Assembly (NCBI GenBank): GCA_964454445.1
Contig: CAYVTD010000046.1
Span: 1 to 22,493, forward strand
Direction: 5' to 3'
From: CAYVTD01 sp964454445
GTDB taxonomy: Bacteria > Bacteroidota > Ignavibacteria > Kapaibacteriales > UBA2268
DNA length: 22,493 nucleotides
A program made the position numbers and the translations under genes. Within the stretch, counting starts at the first letter, position 1. Each line of letters starts with the position of its first letter. Positions 7,389-16,417 of this stretch are shown one piece after another. The notes under the pieces were generated by a model that had not been told where the DNA came from, did no database searches, and saw only the letters and a list, made by a program, of their open reading frames with translations.

Positions 7389-9275
7389 ATGAAAGTGTTT
7401 TACAAATTTATTCTGGCAATTTTCTTAATTTCATTGCTTTCAAACAAATTAATATCACAAAATGAAGGAACTTATTATCACCCTGGCGAGCTAAAATTCA
7501 AATCAGACAAGCCTTTATCAATGGAAGATTTTTATAGAGACCCGCCAAATGTAGCTTCTTGCAAGGAAGGATATTTAAAGGAAAGTGAAATCCAAAAAGT
7601 ACTTGAATTAGTCAATTATATTAGAAGCTTACACAATCTTTATCCCGTTACCTACCAATATGATGACGATGAGATTTCAGCCAAAACATCATTAATAATG
7701 TCAGCTGAAGGCACAATAACCCATTTCCCGCCAGCTTCCTCGTCGTGCTACACCGAAATGGGGGCAACAGGAGCTGAAAAGAGCAATTTACATATTAACA
7801 TGTATGGTGAAGCTAATCCTTCCTCACTTGCAACATGCGAAAGCGCCATTATTGGCTGGCTTTTTGATACTTATTCGAGTAATCCCGAAAAAGTAGGTCA
7901 TCGACGGGCTATAATAAATCCCTTTTTAAAGTATTTTTCGCTCGGTAGATGCGATGGGAAACCAAATGTCCCCTCTCAATGGGCTTATGTTACTACTATG
8001 AGCTTTAAATTTATCAATCCAATCACACAAGATTTGACTTATTGGCAGGACGATTTCGTTGCTTATCCATATCAGAATTACCCACCCGAATTATTCGAAA
8101 AGAGTTTTTATTTATCTTTCTCTGCTATTTTCGATAAGGGTACTTGGAGCAAAAACAGTGTGGATTATTCCGCTGCCACTATTGAAATCACAGATGAAAA
8201 CGGCAACCAAATCAATATTCACTCCAAGGATTCAGACAATGAAGGCTGGGGCGCTGTCGTTAATTGTCTGGTTTGGAAGGCAGATAATTTGCAGGATTTC
8301 GTAAGGTATAATGTTAAAATTAAAAATGTAAAGTTTGGCAGCCAGACACGTGATTATGAGTATTGGTTTAAGCTCGGCGAGGCAGGTCCTCCCCGTTTGA
8401 TGACACCTCAACTCGTTGAGCCTGCTAATTATTCCAAAAAAACAGCTACTACTGTGCTTTTAAAATGGAATTCTGTCCCGGATGCAACCCGATACCAATT
8501 GCAGGTAGCCAACAATGCCTCGTTTACTAATCCAATAATTGACGAGAAGCAACTAACTGATTTAGAATATGAGCTAAATGATTTGGAAAAAGGAGCCGTT
8601 TATTATTGGCGAGTTAAAGCATTCAACGATAAGCAGGAGAGTAACTTCTCAGAAATATGGAATTTTGGCACAAAAGAAGCCTCAACCAAACCAAATGCTC
8701 CATTGCTGCTGACGCCTGCCGATAATGAAACAGGATTGTCGCTTACAACATTATTTACTTGGGGTAGTATCACGGGAACACAAGGTTATTATTTTCAACT
8801 TGCGACAAATGCCAGCTTTACTGAATCGGCATTGCTGATTGATGAAGACTTGAGCAGCCCTGCATATAAAGTTCCTTCAGATAAGAAACTTAGCCCAAAT
8901 ACTCAATACTTCTGGCGGATAAAAGCTTATGGCAATTACGGCGAATTTACTGAAACCGAGTGGTCTGATCCCCGTTCTTTTACAACTATTGTTGCATCTA
9001 TAAGCGAGCAAGAAAAGAATGGTTTTTCCATTACTAATTATCCTAATCCCTTTTCTGGAAATTGCTTGTTTAATATAACGAGTCCTGTTAATGCCACAGC
9101 ACTTCTTGTGTTTTACGATGAACTTGGGGCAACGGTAGCAACGAAATCAATTTATTTAAATGAAAATGAGAATGCTTTTCACTTTAATTTCGACAATCTC
9201 CCACAAGGTGTTTATTTTTATGTTTTAAAATGTGGAGAAACAAGCATATTCAATAAAATGCAGATTTTAAAGTAA
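7389..9275 (+). CDS. Secreted CAP-domain protein with two FN3 domains and T9SS sorting tail
   Basis: A 628-residue exported protein. A signal peptide (residues 1-23, ending LISQ) leads to a CAP/SCP (PF00188-type) domain at about 69-210: VLELVNYIRSLHNLYP, the first His at H112 in THFPP, E151, and VGHRRAIINP (169-178, His171). Four cysteines (58, 120, 150, 188) could form disulphides. Two fibronectin type III domains follow (about 337-428 and 436-533), each with a YYWRVKA or YFWRIKA strand. The C-terminus (about 546-628) begins NYPNPF and has the beta-sandwich pattern of Por/type IX secretion tails (LPQGVYFYVL). The protein is therefore probably translocated by T9SS and surface-attached or released. 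Its activity (protease, lipid binding or adhesion) cannot be read from the sequence. Confidence 0.9.
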   Translation: MKVFYKFILAIFLISLLSNKLISQNEGTYYHPGELKFKSDKPLSMEDFYRDPPNVASCKEGYLKESEIQKVLELVNYIRSLHNLYPVTYQYDDDEISAKTSLIMSAEGTITHFPPASSSCYTEMGATGAEKSNLHINMYGEANPSSLATCESAIIGWLFDTYSSNPEKVGHRRAIINPFLKYFSLGRCDGKPNVPSQWAYVTTMSFKFINPITQDLTYWQDDFVAYPYQNYPPELFEKSFYLSFSAIFDKGTWSKNSVDYSAATIEITDENGNQINIHSKDSDNEGWGAVVNCLVWKADNLQDFVRYNVKIKNVKFGSQTRDYEYWFKLGEAGPPRLMTPQLVEPANYSKKTATTVLLKWNSVPDATRYQLQVANNASFTNPIIDEKQLTDLEYELNDLEKGAVYYWRVKAFNDKQESNFSEIWNFGTKEASTKPNAPLLLTPADNETGLSLTTLFTWGSITGTQGYYFQLATNASFTESALLIDEDLSSPAYKVPSDKKLSPNTQYFWRIKAYGNYGEFTETEWSDPRSFTTIVASISEQEKNGFSITNYPNPFSGNCLFNITSPVNATALLVFYDELGATVATKSIYLNENENAFHFNFDNLPQGVYFYVLKCGETSIFNKMQILK

Positions 9276-9296
9276 TTATTCGCTGTTTTCATTGAT

Positions 9297-11504
9297 TTAA
9301 TCAATTCTATCAATCGGCAAAGTGAAGTAAAAAGTGCTTCCTTTGCCGATTTCGCTTTCCACCCAAATCCTACCTCCATTTCTTTGCACATATTCACGGC
9401 AAAGCAATAAACCAAGACCGGAGCCTTTTTCTCCACTTGTCCCTGGTGTTGAATAAACAGAGTCTATTGAAAATATTAGATTTCTAGAATTTTCCTCTAT
9501 TCCAACACCCGTATCAGTAATTAATATTTCAACAAAGTTATCGATGTTTTTTCCAGTTTTGAATACAATCTTTCCACCTTGATTTGAATATTTTATCGCA
9601 TTAGAAAGCAGATTTCTAAATACAAGGGAAATCATGTTTAAATCACAAAAAACTAAGCTATTTTTGCTGATTCTATTGTCTATTAATATTTCCTTTTTCT
9701 GAGCAGAATGGAATAATAGCTCAATAGCTTCACCTGCTAGATTATGGAGGTTGGCAAAGTCTGGATTGTATTGTACATTGCCCATGTTCATCCGCGACCA
9801 TTCCAATAAATTGTTCAATAATTTATAAACTTCCAGAGATGAAGCATAGAGGGCAGAAGTTGTCTCGAGCAACTCAGATATGGAATAATTATTAAAATCC
9901 ATCACCAAGTTTTCTGAAAGCCCTAATAAACCTGCTATAGGTGCCCGGAGATCGTGGGCTATTATCGAGAAAAATTTGTCTTTCGAAGCGTTTAATTCTT
10001 TTAGTTGCTTGTTTTGTTGCTTAGCCTTTTCAGAAATAAGTTTTCGCTCTGTTATATCTTGAACAATTCCTAGCAAAACCTGCTCGCCTTTAATCATAAT
10101 AGCAGTAATAGTAATTTCTGCATCGTATTTGCTGCCATTTTTGCGTTTATGGATTGATTCTATCCTTGTAAAAGTACCTTGATTAAGCTGCAACCAGATG
10201 TTTTCCCTATCTTCCCGGCTTACACTCATCGGGTCAATATCAGCAATTTGCATATTTAATAATTCTACTCTAGTATAACCAGTATAAAACTCTGTTATTC
10301 TATTGACTATTAAAATCTTGCCTTCAAAATTATGAGCAAAAACAGCAAAAGGAAGATTTTCGATGATTGTGCGGAGGCTTTTTTCGCTTTTTTCAAGCGA
10401 CAAAATAGTATTTTTCCTAATTGATATGTCCCTAATCCACTCCATAAACATTTCTATATTCCCATTTTTATCAATAAGAGGAAAAATTCTGATATCCAAC
10501 CATTTGCCGTCATCCACCAAAAGCTCTTGATGTAATAGCTTTTTTGTCTTTTTTACTTCTAAGAGTTGACATTCAGGACATATATTATCCAAATTACGAT
10601 AAGTTGAGTAACATTTTGTATTAATTTGCCTTTTTTCTTCAGAGACACTGGCAAGACCTTTCCAATTACTATATAGTATATTCATATCCGGGTCAATAAT
10701 AGAAATCATATCAGGTATATTATTGAGCATTCTCTGAAAACGTTCTTCCCTATCGGCTATCATTTTTTCAGCTTCTCTTCTTTTAGTAATGTCCAGAGCT
10801 GTAAATGTAACTCCTTTTGAATTATCACCTTGCACAAGTGGAGTAGAACTAAGAAGAACATCAATAATCTTCCCATTCTTGCATTTGAATTGTGTTTCAA
10901 CAGTACCAGTTCCTTTTTCAGCTATTTGTCTATACTTTTCCTCGCCAACCCATTGATATTGTTCTTGACTAGGATATAAAACGATGGAACTTTTGCCGAT
11001 AAGTTCATCGGCGCTATATCCTAGCATCTCGCATAGCTTATCATTGACTTTCGCTATGACTCTGTCTTTAACCAAACCAATTCCTATAGGTGCAGCTTTG
11101 AATATGCTTGCTATTTGAAAAGAGTCATAATTCTTAAACTCATTATCACTAACATAATATTCGGTTACATCTGTTGCATAAATCCAGATATTTTCGGAAT
11201 TTGTTTGAGTATCATTATGGCAGACAACAGACTCCTTCAAAAAAAGAATAGAACCATTTTTATGATACCAAGTGCAAATACCTGTGCAATAATTGCCATT
11301 AATTTGAAGTTTGGATACTAAATTACGATGGAGAGATATATCAACAATAAAATTAGAGATTCTTTTATTTATTAACTTATCAGAGGAGTCATAACCGAGC
11401 AGATTTACAAAAAAATCATTTACAAAAAAGAATGTTTCATCAGGAGTAATCTTAAAAACTGCTATGGGAGCATTTTCCGGGTCGCCAAACTGTGCCTTGT
11501 TCAT
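9297..11504 (-). CDS. Cytosolic PAS-domain sensor histidine kinase
   Basis: A 735-residue kinase without signal peptide or membrane segments. Four PAS-like domains occupy about 10-115, 130-245, 255-365 and 375-490; each ends in a DIT/DIS-type strand (for example ALDITKRREAE, VQDITERK). The HisKA dimerisation helix carries the phosphoacceptor His517 in SIIAHDLRAPIAG. The ATPase domain shows the N box NLLSNAIKYS (631-640), G1 DTGVGI (664-669) and G2 GSGLGL (694-699). The third PAS domain has Cys298, Cys309 and Cys312 (CYS then CPEC). Reading from the start, TGAGGAAG lies 8 nt upstream of the ATG. No receiver domain is fused and no response regulator is adjacent, so its output partner is unknown. 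Confidence 0.95.
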   Translation of the reverse strand: MNKAQFGDPENAPIAVFKITPDETFFFVNDFFVNLLGYDSSDKLINKRISNFIVDISLHRNLVSKLQINGNYCTGICTWYHKNGSILFLKESVVCHNDTQTNSENIWIYATDVTEYYVSDNEFKNYDSFQIASIFKAAPIGIGLVKDRVIAKVNDKLCEMLGYSADELIGKSSIVLYPSQEQYQWVGEEKYRQIAEKGTGTVETQFKCKNGKIIDVLLSSTPLVQGDNSKGVTFTALDITKRREAEKMIADREERFQRMLNNIPDMISIIDPDMNILYSNWKGLASVSEEKRQINTKCYSTYRNLDNICPECQLLEVKKTKKLLHQELLVDDGKWLDIRIFPLIDKNGNIEMFMEWIRDISIRKNTILSLEKSEKSLRTIIENLPFAVFAHNFEGKILIVNRITEFYTGYTRVELLNMQIADIDPMSVSREDRENIWLQLNQGTFTRIESIHKRKNGSKYDAEITITAIMIKGEQVLLGIVQDITERKLISEKAKQQNKQLKELNASKDKFFSIIAHDLRAPIAGLLGLSENLVMDFNNYSISELLETTSALYASSLEVYKLLNNLLEWSRMNMGNVQYNPDFANLHNLAGEAIELLFHSAQKKEILIDNRISKNSLVFCDLNMISLVFRNLLSNAIKYSNQGGKIVFKTGKNIDNFVEILITDTGVGIEENSRNLIFSIDSVYSTPGTSGEKGSGLGLLLCREYVQRNGGRIWVESEIGKGSTFYFTLPIDRID

Positions 11505-11748
11505 AGTGTTTACTTCCTCATTGATGACAATATTTTATTGAATAATTATGCTAAAAAAAACATTCAAACGACTTCTTGATTGCTTTATTTCTTACTAACA
11601 TGTAAGTTTCTATTTGCTTACATTTCATATTACTATAAACTCATATTCAAATTAATGAAAATATTATAATATTGCAAGTTTTTTTTTATTATTTATTAAT
11701 TATTTAAAAACTTTTTTTATTGAATAATATAGTACGAATTTTTGGCAG
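11505..11748. other. Gene-free AT-rich stretch upstream of the PAS kinase
   Basis: No ORF or RNA gene was recognised. There is a 7-bp inverted repeat ATGTAAG (11600-11606) / CTTACAT (11617-11623) with a 10-nt loop, about 100 bp upstream of the kinase start, which could be an operator. No exact Bacteroidota promoter was found. The rest is runs of A and T. Confidence 0.4.
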
Positions 11749-11841
11749 GTAGAGCAGACATCCTTGTCTGCTAAAGAGGTTTAGTAGAGCAGACATCCTT
11801 GTCTGCTAAAGAGGTTTAGTAGAGCAGACATCCTTGTCTGC
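11749..11841. repeat. Three tandem 35-bp hairpin repeats (third truncated to 23 bp)
   Basis: Copies start at 11749, 11784 and 11819. The first two are identical over 35 bp and the third matches over its 23 bp before diverging. Each carries the near-palindrome GCAGACATCCTTGTCTGC (11754-11771, 11789-11806, 11824-11841), a 7-bp stem with a 4-nt TCCT loop. They lie downstream of the glycosyltransferase pair and upstream of the kinase, outside any gene. The structure resembles REP/BIME-type intergenic elements rather than a CRISPR array, because the interval between palindromes is constant and identical. They might stabilise or end the glycosyltransferase mRNA. Confidence 0.9.
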
Positions 11842-11905
11842 AACAGAAGCTGACAAAATCAGTCAGTTTTTTAATGTTTAGATAAGAATGTTTAAACTAT
11901 TGAAT

Positions 11906-13114
11906 TTAAGATAGTCTCTCTTTATAATTATTAGCCATAATAGCCACATTCTTCTCCCAAGTGAAATTTTTTGAAATGAATTCTCGAGCGTAAGTTCCAA
12001 TTTCCCGGGCTTGAATTGGATTATTTATTAACATTGTAATCATATCTGCAAATTCGTTTTTATTATTTGCAAGAAATAATCCATCTTCTTGACTTGCATT
12101 AATGCCTTCGGCGGCTATTGGTGAGGCAACTACTGGTAATTGCATAGCCATAGCTTCCAAAATTTTAATTCTAATACCTCCACCAACAAAAAGTGGCGAA
12201 ATATTGACTGCCGCTCGATTGTAATAAGGTTGTACCCGATTGACATATCCAACAGTATTTACTCCAATATGCTTGTATTGCTTCAACCATTCCGGAGCAT
12301 TTTTACCGATCAATGTAAGAGATATATCTGGATTTTTACTACGTAATAATGGCATTACTTCAGTGATAAACCAACGAACAGCATCAACATTATGTATCCA
12401 TTGATAAGTGGTCGCAAGGACGAGTTCTTTCGTATTTCTCTTTATAGATTTATCAGGCATCCAGTCATCAAGATCGACACCTGCAGAAGCAAAAATAGCC
12501 TCAGAATTTGGCGAAAGCTCCAAAGCCCTTGCTTTGTCAGGTTCAGTTAGTGGAAAGAGGACATCTGCCTGAGAGTATAAAAGGCGCTCAGCTTTTTTCA
12601 GAAGGTAAGCTTGATGTTCGATGTAAAGTCTTTTTGGGCTTGCTTTCGGGAGGTTTTCTGAATATCTCTTCCAAATTGTCCATTCTATATTATGCAGGCG
12701 GATGCCAAGAGGTATATTTTGTGTTTTTTTTGCCAATATCCCCAATGGAGCCATACAGCTATGGTCGGAATGAACAGCGTCAAATTTTTTTTCTTTTAAT
12801 AATCTAAATAAATCTTCCTTAATCTTTTTGTGAAAATGTTTCCTTATATAAATCGAATGATTTAACAATAACGAGTTTGCAATTCTTAAGGAAGTATTTC
12901 TTGTTGAATGAAGACAAACACGGATATCAGCATATTGACTTGCTTCATCAAGAAGTGGTTTTTCAGGCATCTTTTCGGCAATACAAAAGAAGGTAACATC
13001 GATACCACATTTATAGAACTCCTTAAGAATATTGGCGATACCAATTTTGCCGCCATCATCTTGTGGAAATGGAAATTGCGGTGAAAGCTGAAGAAGTCTT
13101 ATTTTTTGCGGCAT
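11906..13114 (-). CDS. Family 4 (group 1) glycosyltransferase
   Basis: A 402-residue GT-B fold enzyme predicted to transfer a sugar from a nucleotide donor during surface polysaccharide or lipid glycosylation. The N-terminal acceptor domain begins LLQLSPQFPFPQDDGGKIGI, with the glycine-rich GGK loop. The C-terminal donor domain has LATTYQWIHNVDAVRWF (233-249) and the donor-binding motif GGGIRIKILEAMAMQLPVV (311-329), including Glu320. Its start overlaps the end of the upstream GT2 gene by 16 bp, so translation is probably coupled. Donor and acceptor are unknown. Confidence 0.92.
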   Translation of the reverse strand: MPQKIRLLQLSPQFPFPQDDGGKIGIANILKEFYKCGIDVTFFCIAEKMPEKPLLDEASQYADIRVCLHSTRNTSLRIANSLLLNHSIYIRKHFHKKIKEDLFRLLKEKKFDAVHSDHSCMAPLGILAKKTQNIPLGIRLHNIEWTIWKRYSENLPKASPKRLYIEHQAYLLKKAERLLYSQADVLFPLTEPDKARALELSPNSEAIFASAGVDLDDWMPDKSIKRNTKELVLATTYQWIHNVDAVRWFITEVMPLLRSKNPDISLTLIGKNAPEWLKQYKHIGVNTVGYVNRVQPYYNRAAVNISPLFVGGGIRIKILEAMAMQLPVVASPIAAEGINASQEDGLFLANNKNEFADMITMLINNPIQAREIGTYAREFISKNFTWEKNVAIMANNYKERLS

Positions 13115-14040
13115 TTCTGCATCTTATTCTTAATGATTTGCTTAAAAAACCTTATCTGAGTGCGAAAAACGGTAACTCCAAGAGTAACATCTGCGATTTT
13201 CTCTTTTGGGATAATGTTTCGCTCAGTTCTAATAGTTTTTAGACCGACAGCAAGCATTGAAAATGCCCCTTCGATAATGGCGGTGAGCGGCAATCGTGTC
13301 AGCAAAGCAATGAGCAATTGGAAACAAAATATCTGCGAAGTTCTGCCTGCAGCCATAAAAAAAGGAAAATAACGCCAATTGTATCTTATCATCTGTTTGG
13401 AAGATTGCACCCAGCGGTCGGGATAAATTCTATCTCGCATCGAGGCATAATGCAATGTCCGGATATTCGGGAAATACCTAACACTAAATCCTGCAGCAAT
13501 AGCTCTAGTACAGAAATCGAGTTCCTCGAAACCAAATTCCCAAAATCCGCCAATTTTATCGTAAACTACCCGCCGGATAGCTGCACCTGTGCCGGGAAAG
13601 AAATTTGCTTTATATCCTTTTTCAGGGACATTGACCTTGTCAACTGCAAAGGGATACCAATCCCAAGGAGTGTAATTCTGCCTTACTTCGATGTTTTCAG
13701 TTGAAATAATGTGAATATCCTGATATTTATTGAAGATAGCAACTGCTTTTTCGAAAGCGTCTGGTTTCTCCGGATGGGAATCGCTATCAGTACGCCAAAT
13801 AATATCGCCTGTGGACATTTCAATACCTAGATTAATAGCTCGAATGTCGAAATTATCGGGTAGCCAACAATATTTGATGTCAGGGAACTCATTGAGCATC
13901 ATTTCCCGGGTACCATCGTCAGAAGCATTGTCGATGACAATGATTTCTTTGTCTGTGTACTGCTGTTTAAGATATCCATTGATTGAAACCCTAATATCTT
14001 CCATCCTGTTTCGAGTAACAATTATAACACTTATTCTCAT
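13099..14040 (-). CDS. Family 2 glycosyltransferase
   Basis: A 313-residue GT-A enzyme beginning MRISVIIVTRNR. The nucleotide-binding region has DNASDDGT (37-44), the metal-binding DSD is at 85-87 in WRTDSDSHP, and FEELDF (171-176) gives the ED acceptor motif. A hydrophobic C-terminal region (about 224-268) suggests membrane association. An in-frame ATG 42 nt further upstream (14082) exists, but I chose 14040: the family motif starts right there, the extra 14 residues have no family character, and a candidate promoter lies between the two ATGs. First gene of the GT2-GT4 pair. Confidence 0.9.
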   Translation of the reverse strand: MRISVIIVTRNRMEDIRVSINGYLKQQYTDKEIIVIDNASDDGTREMMLNEFPDIKYCWLPDNFDIRAINLGIEMSTGDIIWRTDSDSHPEKPDAFEKAVAIFNKYQDIHIISTENIEVRQNYTPWDWYPFAVDKVNVPEKGYKANFFPGTGAAIRRVVYDKIGGFWEFGFEELDFCTRAIAAGFSVRYFPNIRTLHYASMRDRIYPDRWVQSSKQMIRYNWRYFPFFMAAGRTSQIFCFQLLIALLTRLPLTAIIEGAFSMLAVGLKTIRTERNIIPKEKIADVTLGVTVFRTQIRFFKQIIKNKMQKCRKK

Positions 14041-14046
14041 ATTAAT

Positions 14047-14077
14047 CAAATTTAAAATAAAACTATCTAACAACAAA
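14047..14077 (-). promoter_or_regulatory. Candidate Bacteroidota promoter of the glycosyltransferase pair
   Basis: Minus-strand TTTG (14077-14074), a 19-nt spacer, then TAAATTTG (14054-14047). The predicted start falls at or within a few bases of the ATG at 14040, so the message would be leaderless or nearly so. The sequence is AT-rich and a chance match is possible. Confidence 0.35.
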
Positions 14078-14163
14078 AACAACTTCTAAAATAGCAAATA
14101 TTTAAGCTATTTCCGTAGTATTTTAAATAAATGTAAAAAAAATGTGAATAATGGAAGAAAATA

Positions 14164-14195
14164 TTTGTAAATTAAAGAGATAAATATTAATTTTG
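14164..14195 (+). promoter_or_regulatory. Bacteroidota-type promoter of rpsA
   Basis: TTTG (14164-14167), a 20-nt spacer, then TAATTTTG (14188-14195): an exact match to TTTG-N20-TANNTTTG and the same -7 sequence as at rplS. It predicts a transcript start near 14200 and a leader of about 140 nt. Confidence 0.65.
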
Positions 14196-14329
14196 CAGGT
14201 TCATAACAAATTGTTCTACGTAAATAATTTTCATTATTGGTCAATCGATTTTTTTAAGCTATTAGAGCAATATCATAAAAAGAAATTGTATTTGAACCAG
14301 TATTTTTTTTAACAATATAATTACATTTT

Positions 14330-14334
14330 GGAGG
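14330..14334 (+). promoter_or_regulatory. Shine-Dalgarno of rpsA
   Basis: GGAGG, 4 nt before the ATG at 14339. The spacing is short but the match is strong, and it fixes the start. Confidence 0.75.
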
Positions 14335-14338
14335 TTTA

Positions 14339-16351
14339 ATGTCGGATAGCGACAAAATCATTAATCCCGAGACTAATGAGTCAGAAAAAACTGTTGAAGC
14401 AGTTTCCGATTCTAGTGCAAGTCTCAAATTAGAGAAAGCTCTGGGTCAAATAAATTTAAGGCAAGAAATTGACTTGGAAAATTTTGACTTTGCAATGGAC
14501 GATAAAACATTTGAAGAGCTTTCACAAGCCACTATCAGCCAAATCAAAGAGGATGAACTCGTGAAAGGCACGATAGTACAAGTTACAAAAGACGAAGTTC
14601 ATATAGACATTGGTTTTAAATCTTATGGCGTAGTGCCTCGGCAAGAACTGCTGAATGCCGACACATTAGAACCTGGTCAGGAAATCGATGTTTTCATAGA
14701 AAGTATGGAAGACCCTGATGGCAAATTAGTACTTTCGCGGCGGCGTGCTGACTTTATGCGTATTTGGGATGACATTATCGCTCTTAACGAAAAACAAAAT
14801 ATTATTTCTGTTAGGATATTAAGACGAATCAAAGGAGGAATGGTCGTCGATTTAATGGGAATCGAGGCATTCTTGCCCGGCTCGCAGATTGATGTCAGAC
14901 CAATTAGAGATTTCGACGCCTGGGTAGGTAAAAATATTGATGTTAAAGTAGTGAAGGTGAACCACCCAAGCGAAAATGTCGTCGTTAGCCACAAAGTACT
15001 CCTCGAAGAGCAAATCGCCGAGCAACGCGACCAGATAATTTCAAAACTCGAAAAGGGCTTGGTCCTCGAAGGCACAGTCAAGGCAATTTCCGATTTCGGT
15101 ATTTTTGTGGATCTAGGCGGAGTTGACGGACTTGTCCATATTACTGACCTATCCTGGGGACGCGTTTCGCATCCCTCCGAGATTGTACATCTCGACGAAG
15201 AAGTGAAAGTGGTTATTCTTGATTTTGATGAACAAAAACGTAGAATATCACTCGGTATGAAGCAATTGACACCACATCCCTGGGATACTATCGGTGATAA
15301 ATACGAAAGAGGCATCAAAGTACGTGGTAAAGTTGTCAGCAGAACCGATTACGGAGCTTTTATCGAAATCGAAAAAGGTATCGAAGGGCTTATCCACATT
15401 AGCGAAATGTCATGGACACAACACGTCAAGCATCCATCTCAAATCGTTTCAATGGGTCAGATCGTCGATGCTGTGGTTCTCAACATCGACAAGGAAGAAA
15501 AGAAACTTGCACTTGGTATGAAACAACTCGAACCGGATCCATGGCAAGATTTAATGAGAAAATACCCCATCAACTCCAAGCACAAAGGTGTAGTAAGAAA
15601 CCTTACCAACTTCGGTGTGTTTGTCGAACTCGAACCTGGTGTTGACGGTCTTGTTCATATTAGCGACCTTTCGTGGACAAAAAAGATTCGCCATCCAGGC
15701 GAATTTGTTAAAAAAGGCGACGAACTTAACGTTGCTGTTTTAAGCATCGACCCCGATCAACGTCGCATTGCCCTTGGTCATAAACAAATCGAAACTAATC
15801 CTTGGGACTTCTTTGAAGAAAAATATAAAGTAACTGCAGAAACCGAGGCAAAAATTGAAAGAATCATTGAAAAGGGCGTTATCGTCGAGCTTCCTGATGG
15901 TGTTGACGGTTTTGTTCCTGTATCGCAACTTTCATTTGCACCAGTCAAGAACATAAGCGAATATTTCCATATTGGTGATTCATTGCCATTAAAAGTCGTC
16001 GAATTTGATAAAGAGTCAAAGAAAATCGTTCTATCAGTTGTCGAATGCCTAAAGATTAAAGATATGGCATATATCGAACAGTATAACGCCCGGCATCCCG
16101 TCCCTAATGCCGAAAAGTATTCTCAAGAGCCACCCGAGCAATTTACTATAACCGAAGAGGAAGCTGCTGCCTATATGCTCGAAACTGGTGAATATTCTTT
16201 CAGCAGATCGGAAAAAACAAATTCAACCAAAGAAGAAAAAACTGCTGAAGTAACTCCCGAAATTACTCCGGAAGAATCAATAAAAGAAACTACTTCGGAA
16301 ACAACTCAAGAAACTATTGTAGAAGAAAATTCAACTGATAAAGTTGAATAA
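14339..16351 (+). CDS. rpsA: 30S ribosomal protein S1
   Basis: S1 binds mRNA and helps it onto the 30S subunit. The 670-residue protein has an acidic N-terminus, then six S1 RNA-binding repeats at about 73-135, 152-219, 240-308, 325-395, 412-482 and 498-568. Repeats 3 to 5 carry the clearest signatures (DFGIFVDLGGVDGLVHITDLSW, split here at 252-272, and equivalents). The first two are diverged, as is usual in S1. Residues 605-670 form an acidic Glu/Thr-rich low-complexity tail. It is transcribed alone, between its own promoter and a strong terminator. It was told from other S1-repeat proteins (PNPase, RNase E/G) by the six-repeat layout without catalytic domains. Confidence 0.97.
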   Translation: MSDSDKIINPETNESEKTVEAVSDSSASLKLEKALGQINLRQEIDLENFDFAMDDKTFEELSQATISQIKEDELVKGTIVQVTKDEVHIDIGFKSYGVVPRQELLNADTLEPGQEIDVFIESMEDPDGKLVLSRRRADFMRIWDDIIALNEKQNIISVRILRRIKGGMVVDLMGIEAFLPGSQIDVRPIRDFDAWVGKNIDVKVVKVNHPSENVVVSHKVLLEEQIAEQRDQIISKLEKGLVLEGTVKAISDFGIFVDLGGVDGLVHITDLSWGRVSHPSEIVHLDEEVKVVILDFDEQKRRISLGMKQLTPHPWDTIGDKYERGIKVRGKVVSRTDYGAFIEIEKGIEGLIHISEMSWTQHVKHPSQIVSMGQIVDAVVLNIDKEEKKLALGMKQLEPDPWQDLMRKYPINSKHKGVVRNLTNFGVFVELEPGVDGLVHISDLSWTKKIRHPGEFVKKGDELNVAVLSIDPDQRRIALGHKQIETNPWDFFEEKYKVTAETEAKIERIIEKGVIVELPDGVDGFVPVSQLSFAPVKNISEYFHIGDSLPLKVVEFDKESKKIVLSVVECLKIKDMAYIEQYNARHPVPNAEKYSQEPPEQFTITEEEAAAYMLETGEYSFSRSEKTNSTKEEKTAEVTPEITPEESIKETTSETTQETIVEENSTDKVE

Positions 16352-16379
16352 ACGATGACTTTGCTTACAATTCTCCAAG

Positions 16380-16414
16380 CTGCCTCATTAATCTATTTTG
16401 AGGCAGTTTTTTTT
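16380..16414 (+). terminator. Rho-independent terminator of rpsA
   Basis: CTGCCTCA (16380-16387) pairs with TGAGGCAG (16399-16406), a perfect 8-bp stem with an 11-nt loop, followed by eight T (16407-16414). It lies 28 nt past the rpsA stop. Confidence 0.9.
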
Positions 16415-16417
16415 ATT

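Noticed and set aside
11749..11841. CRISPR array
   Set aside because: The whole 35-bp period is identical between copies, so there are no unique spacers, and no cas gene is present.
11850..11872. CTGAC/GTCAG hairpin followed by six T on the plus strand
   Set aside because: It looks like a terminator, but no plus-strand gene ends nearby and the stem is only 5 bp. On the minus strand there is no T-run.
14041..14082. Upstream ATG of the GT2 gene
   Set aside because: The extra 14 residues precede the conserved MRISVIIVTRNR start, and a candidate promoter lies in this stretch.
14677..15318. Long open frame on the minus strand within rpsA (213 codons)
   Set aside because: It is the reverse shadow of the conserved S1 repeats, is Ser/Arg-rich and matches no known family.
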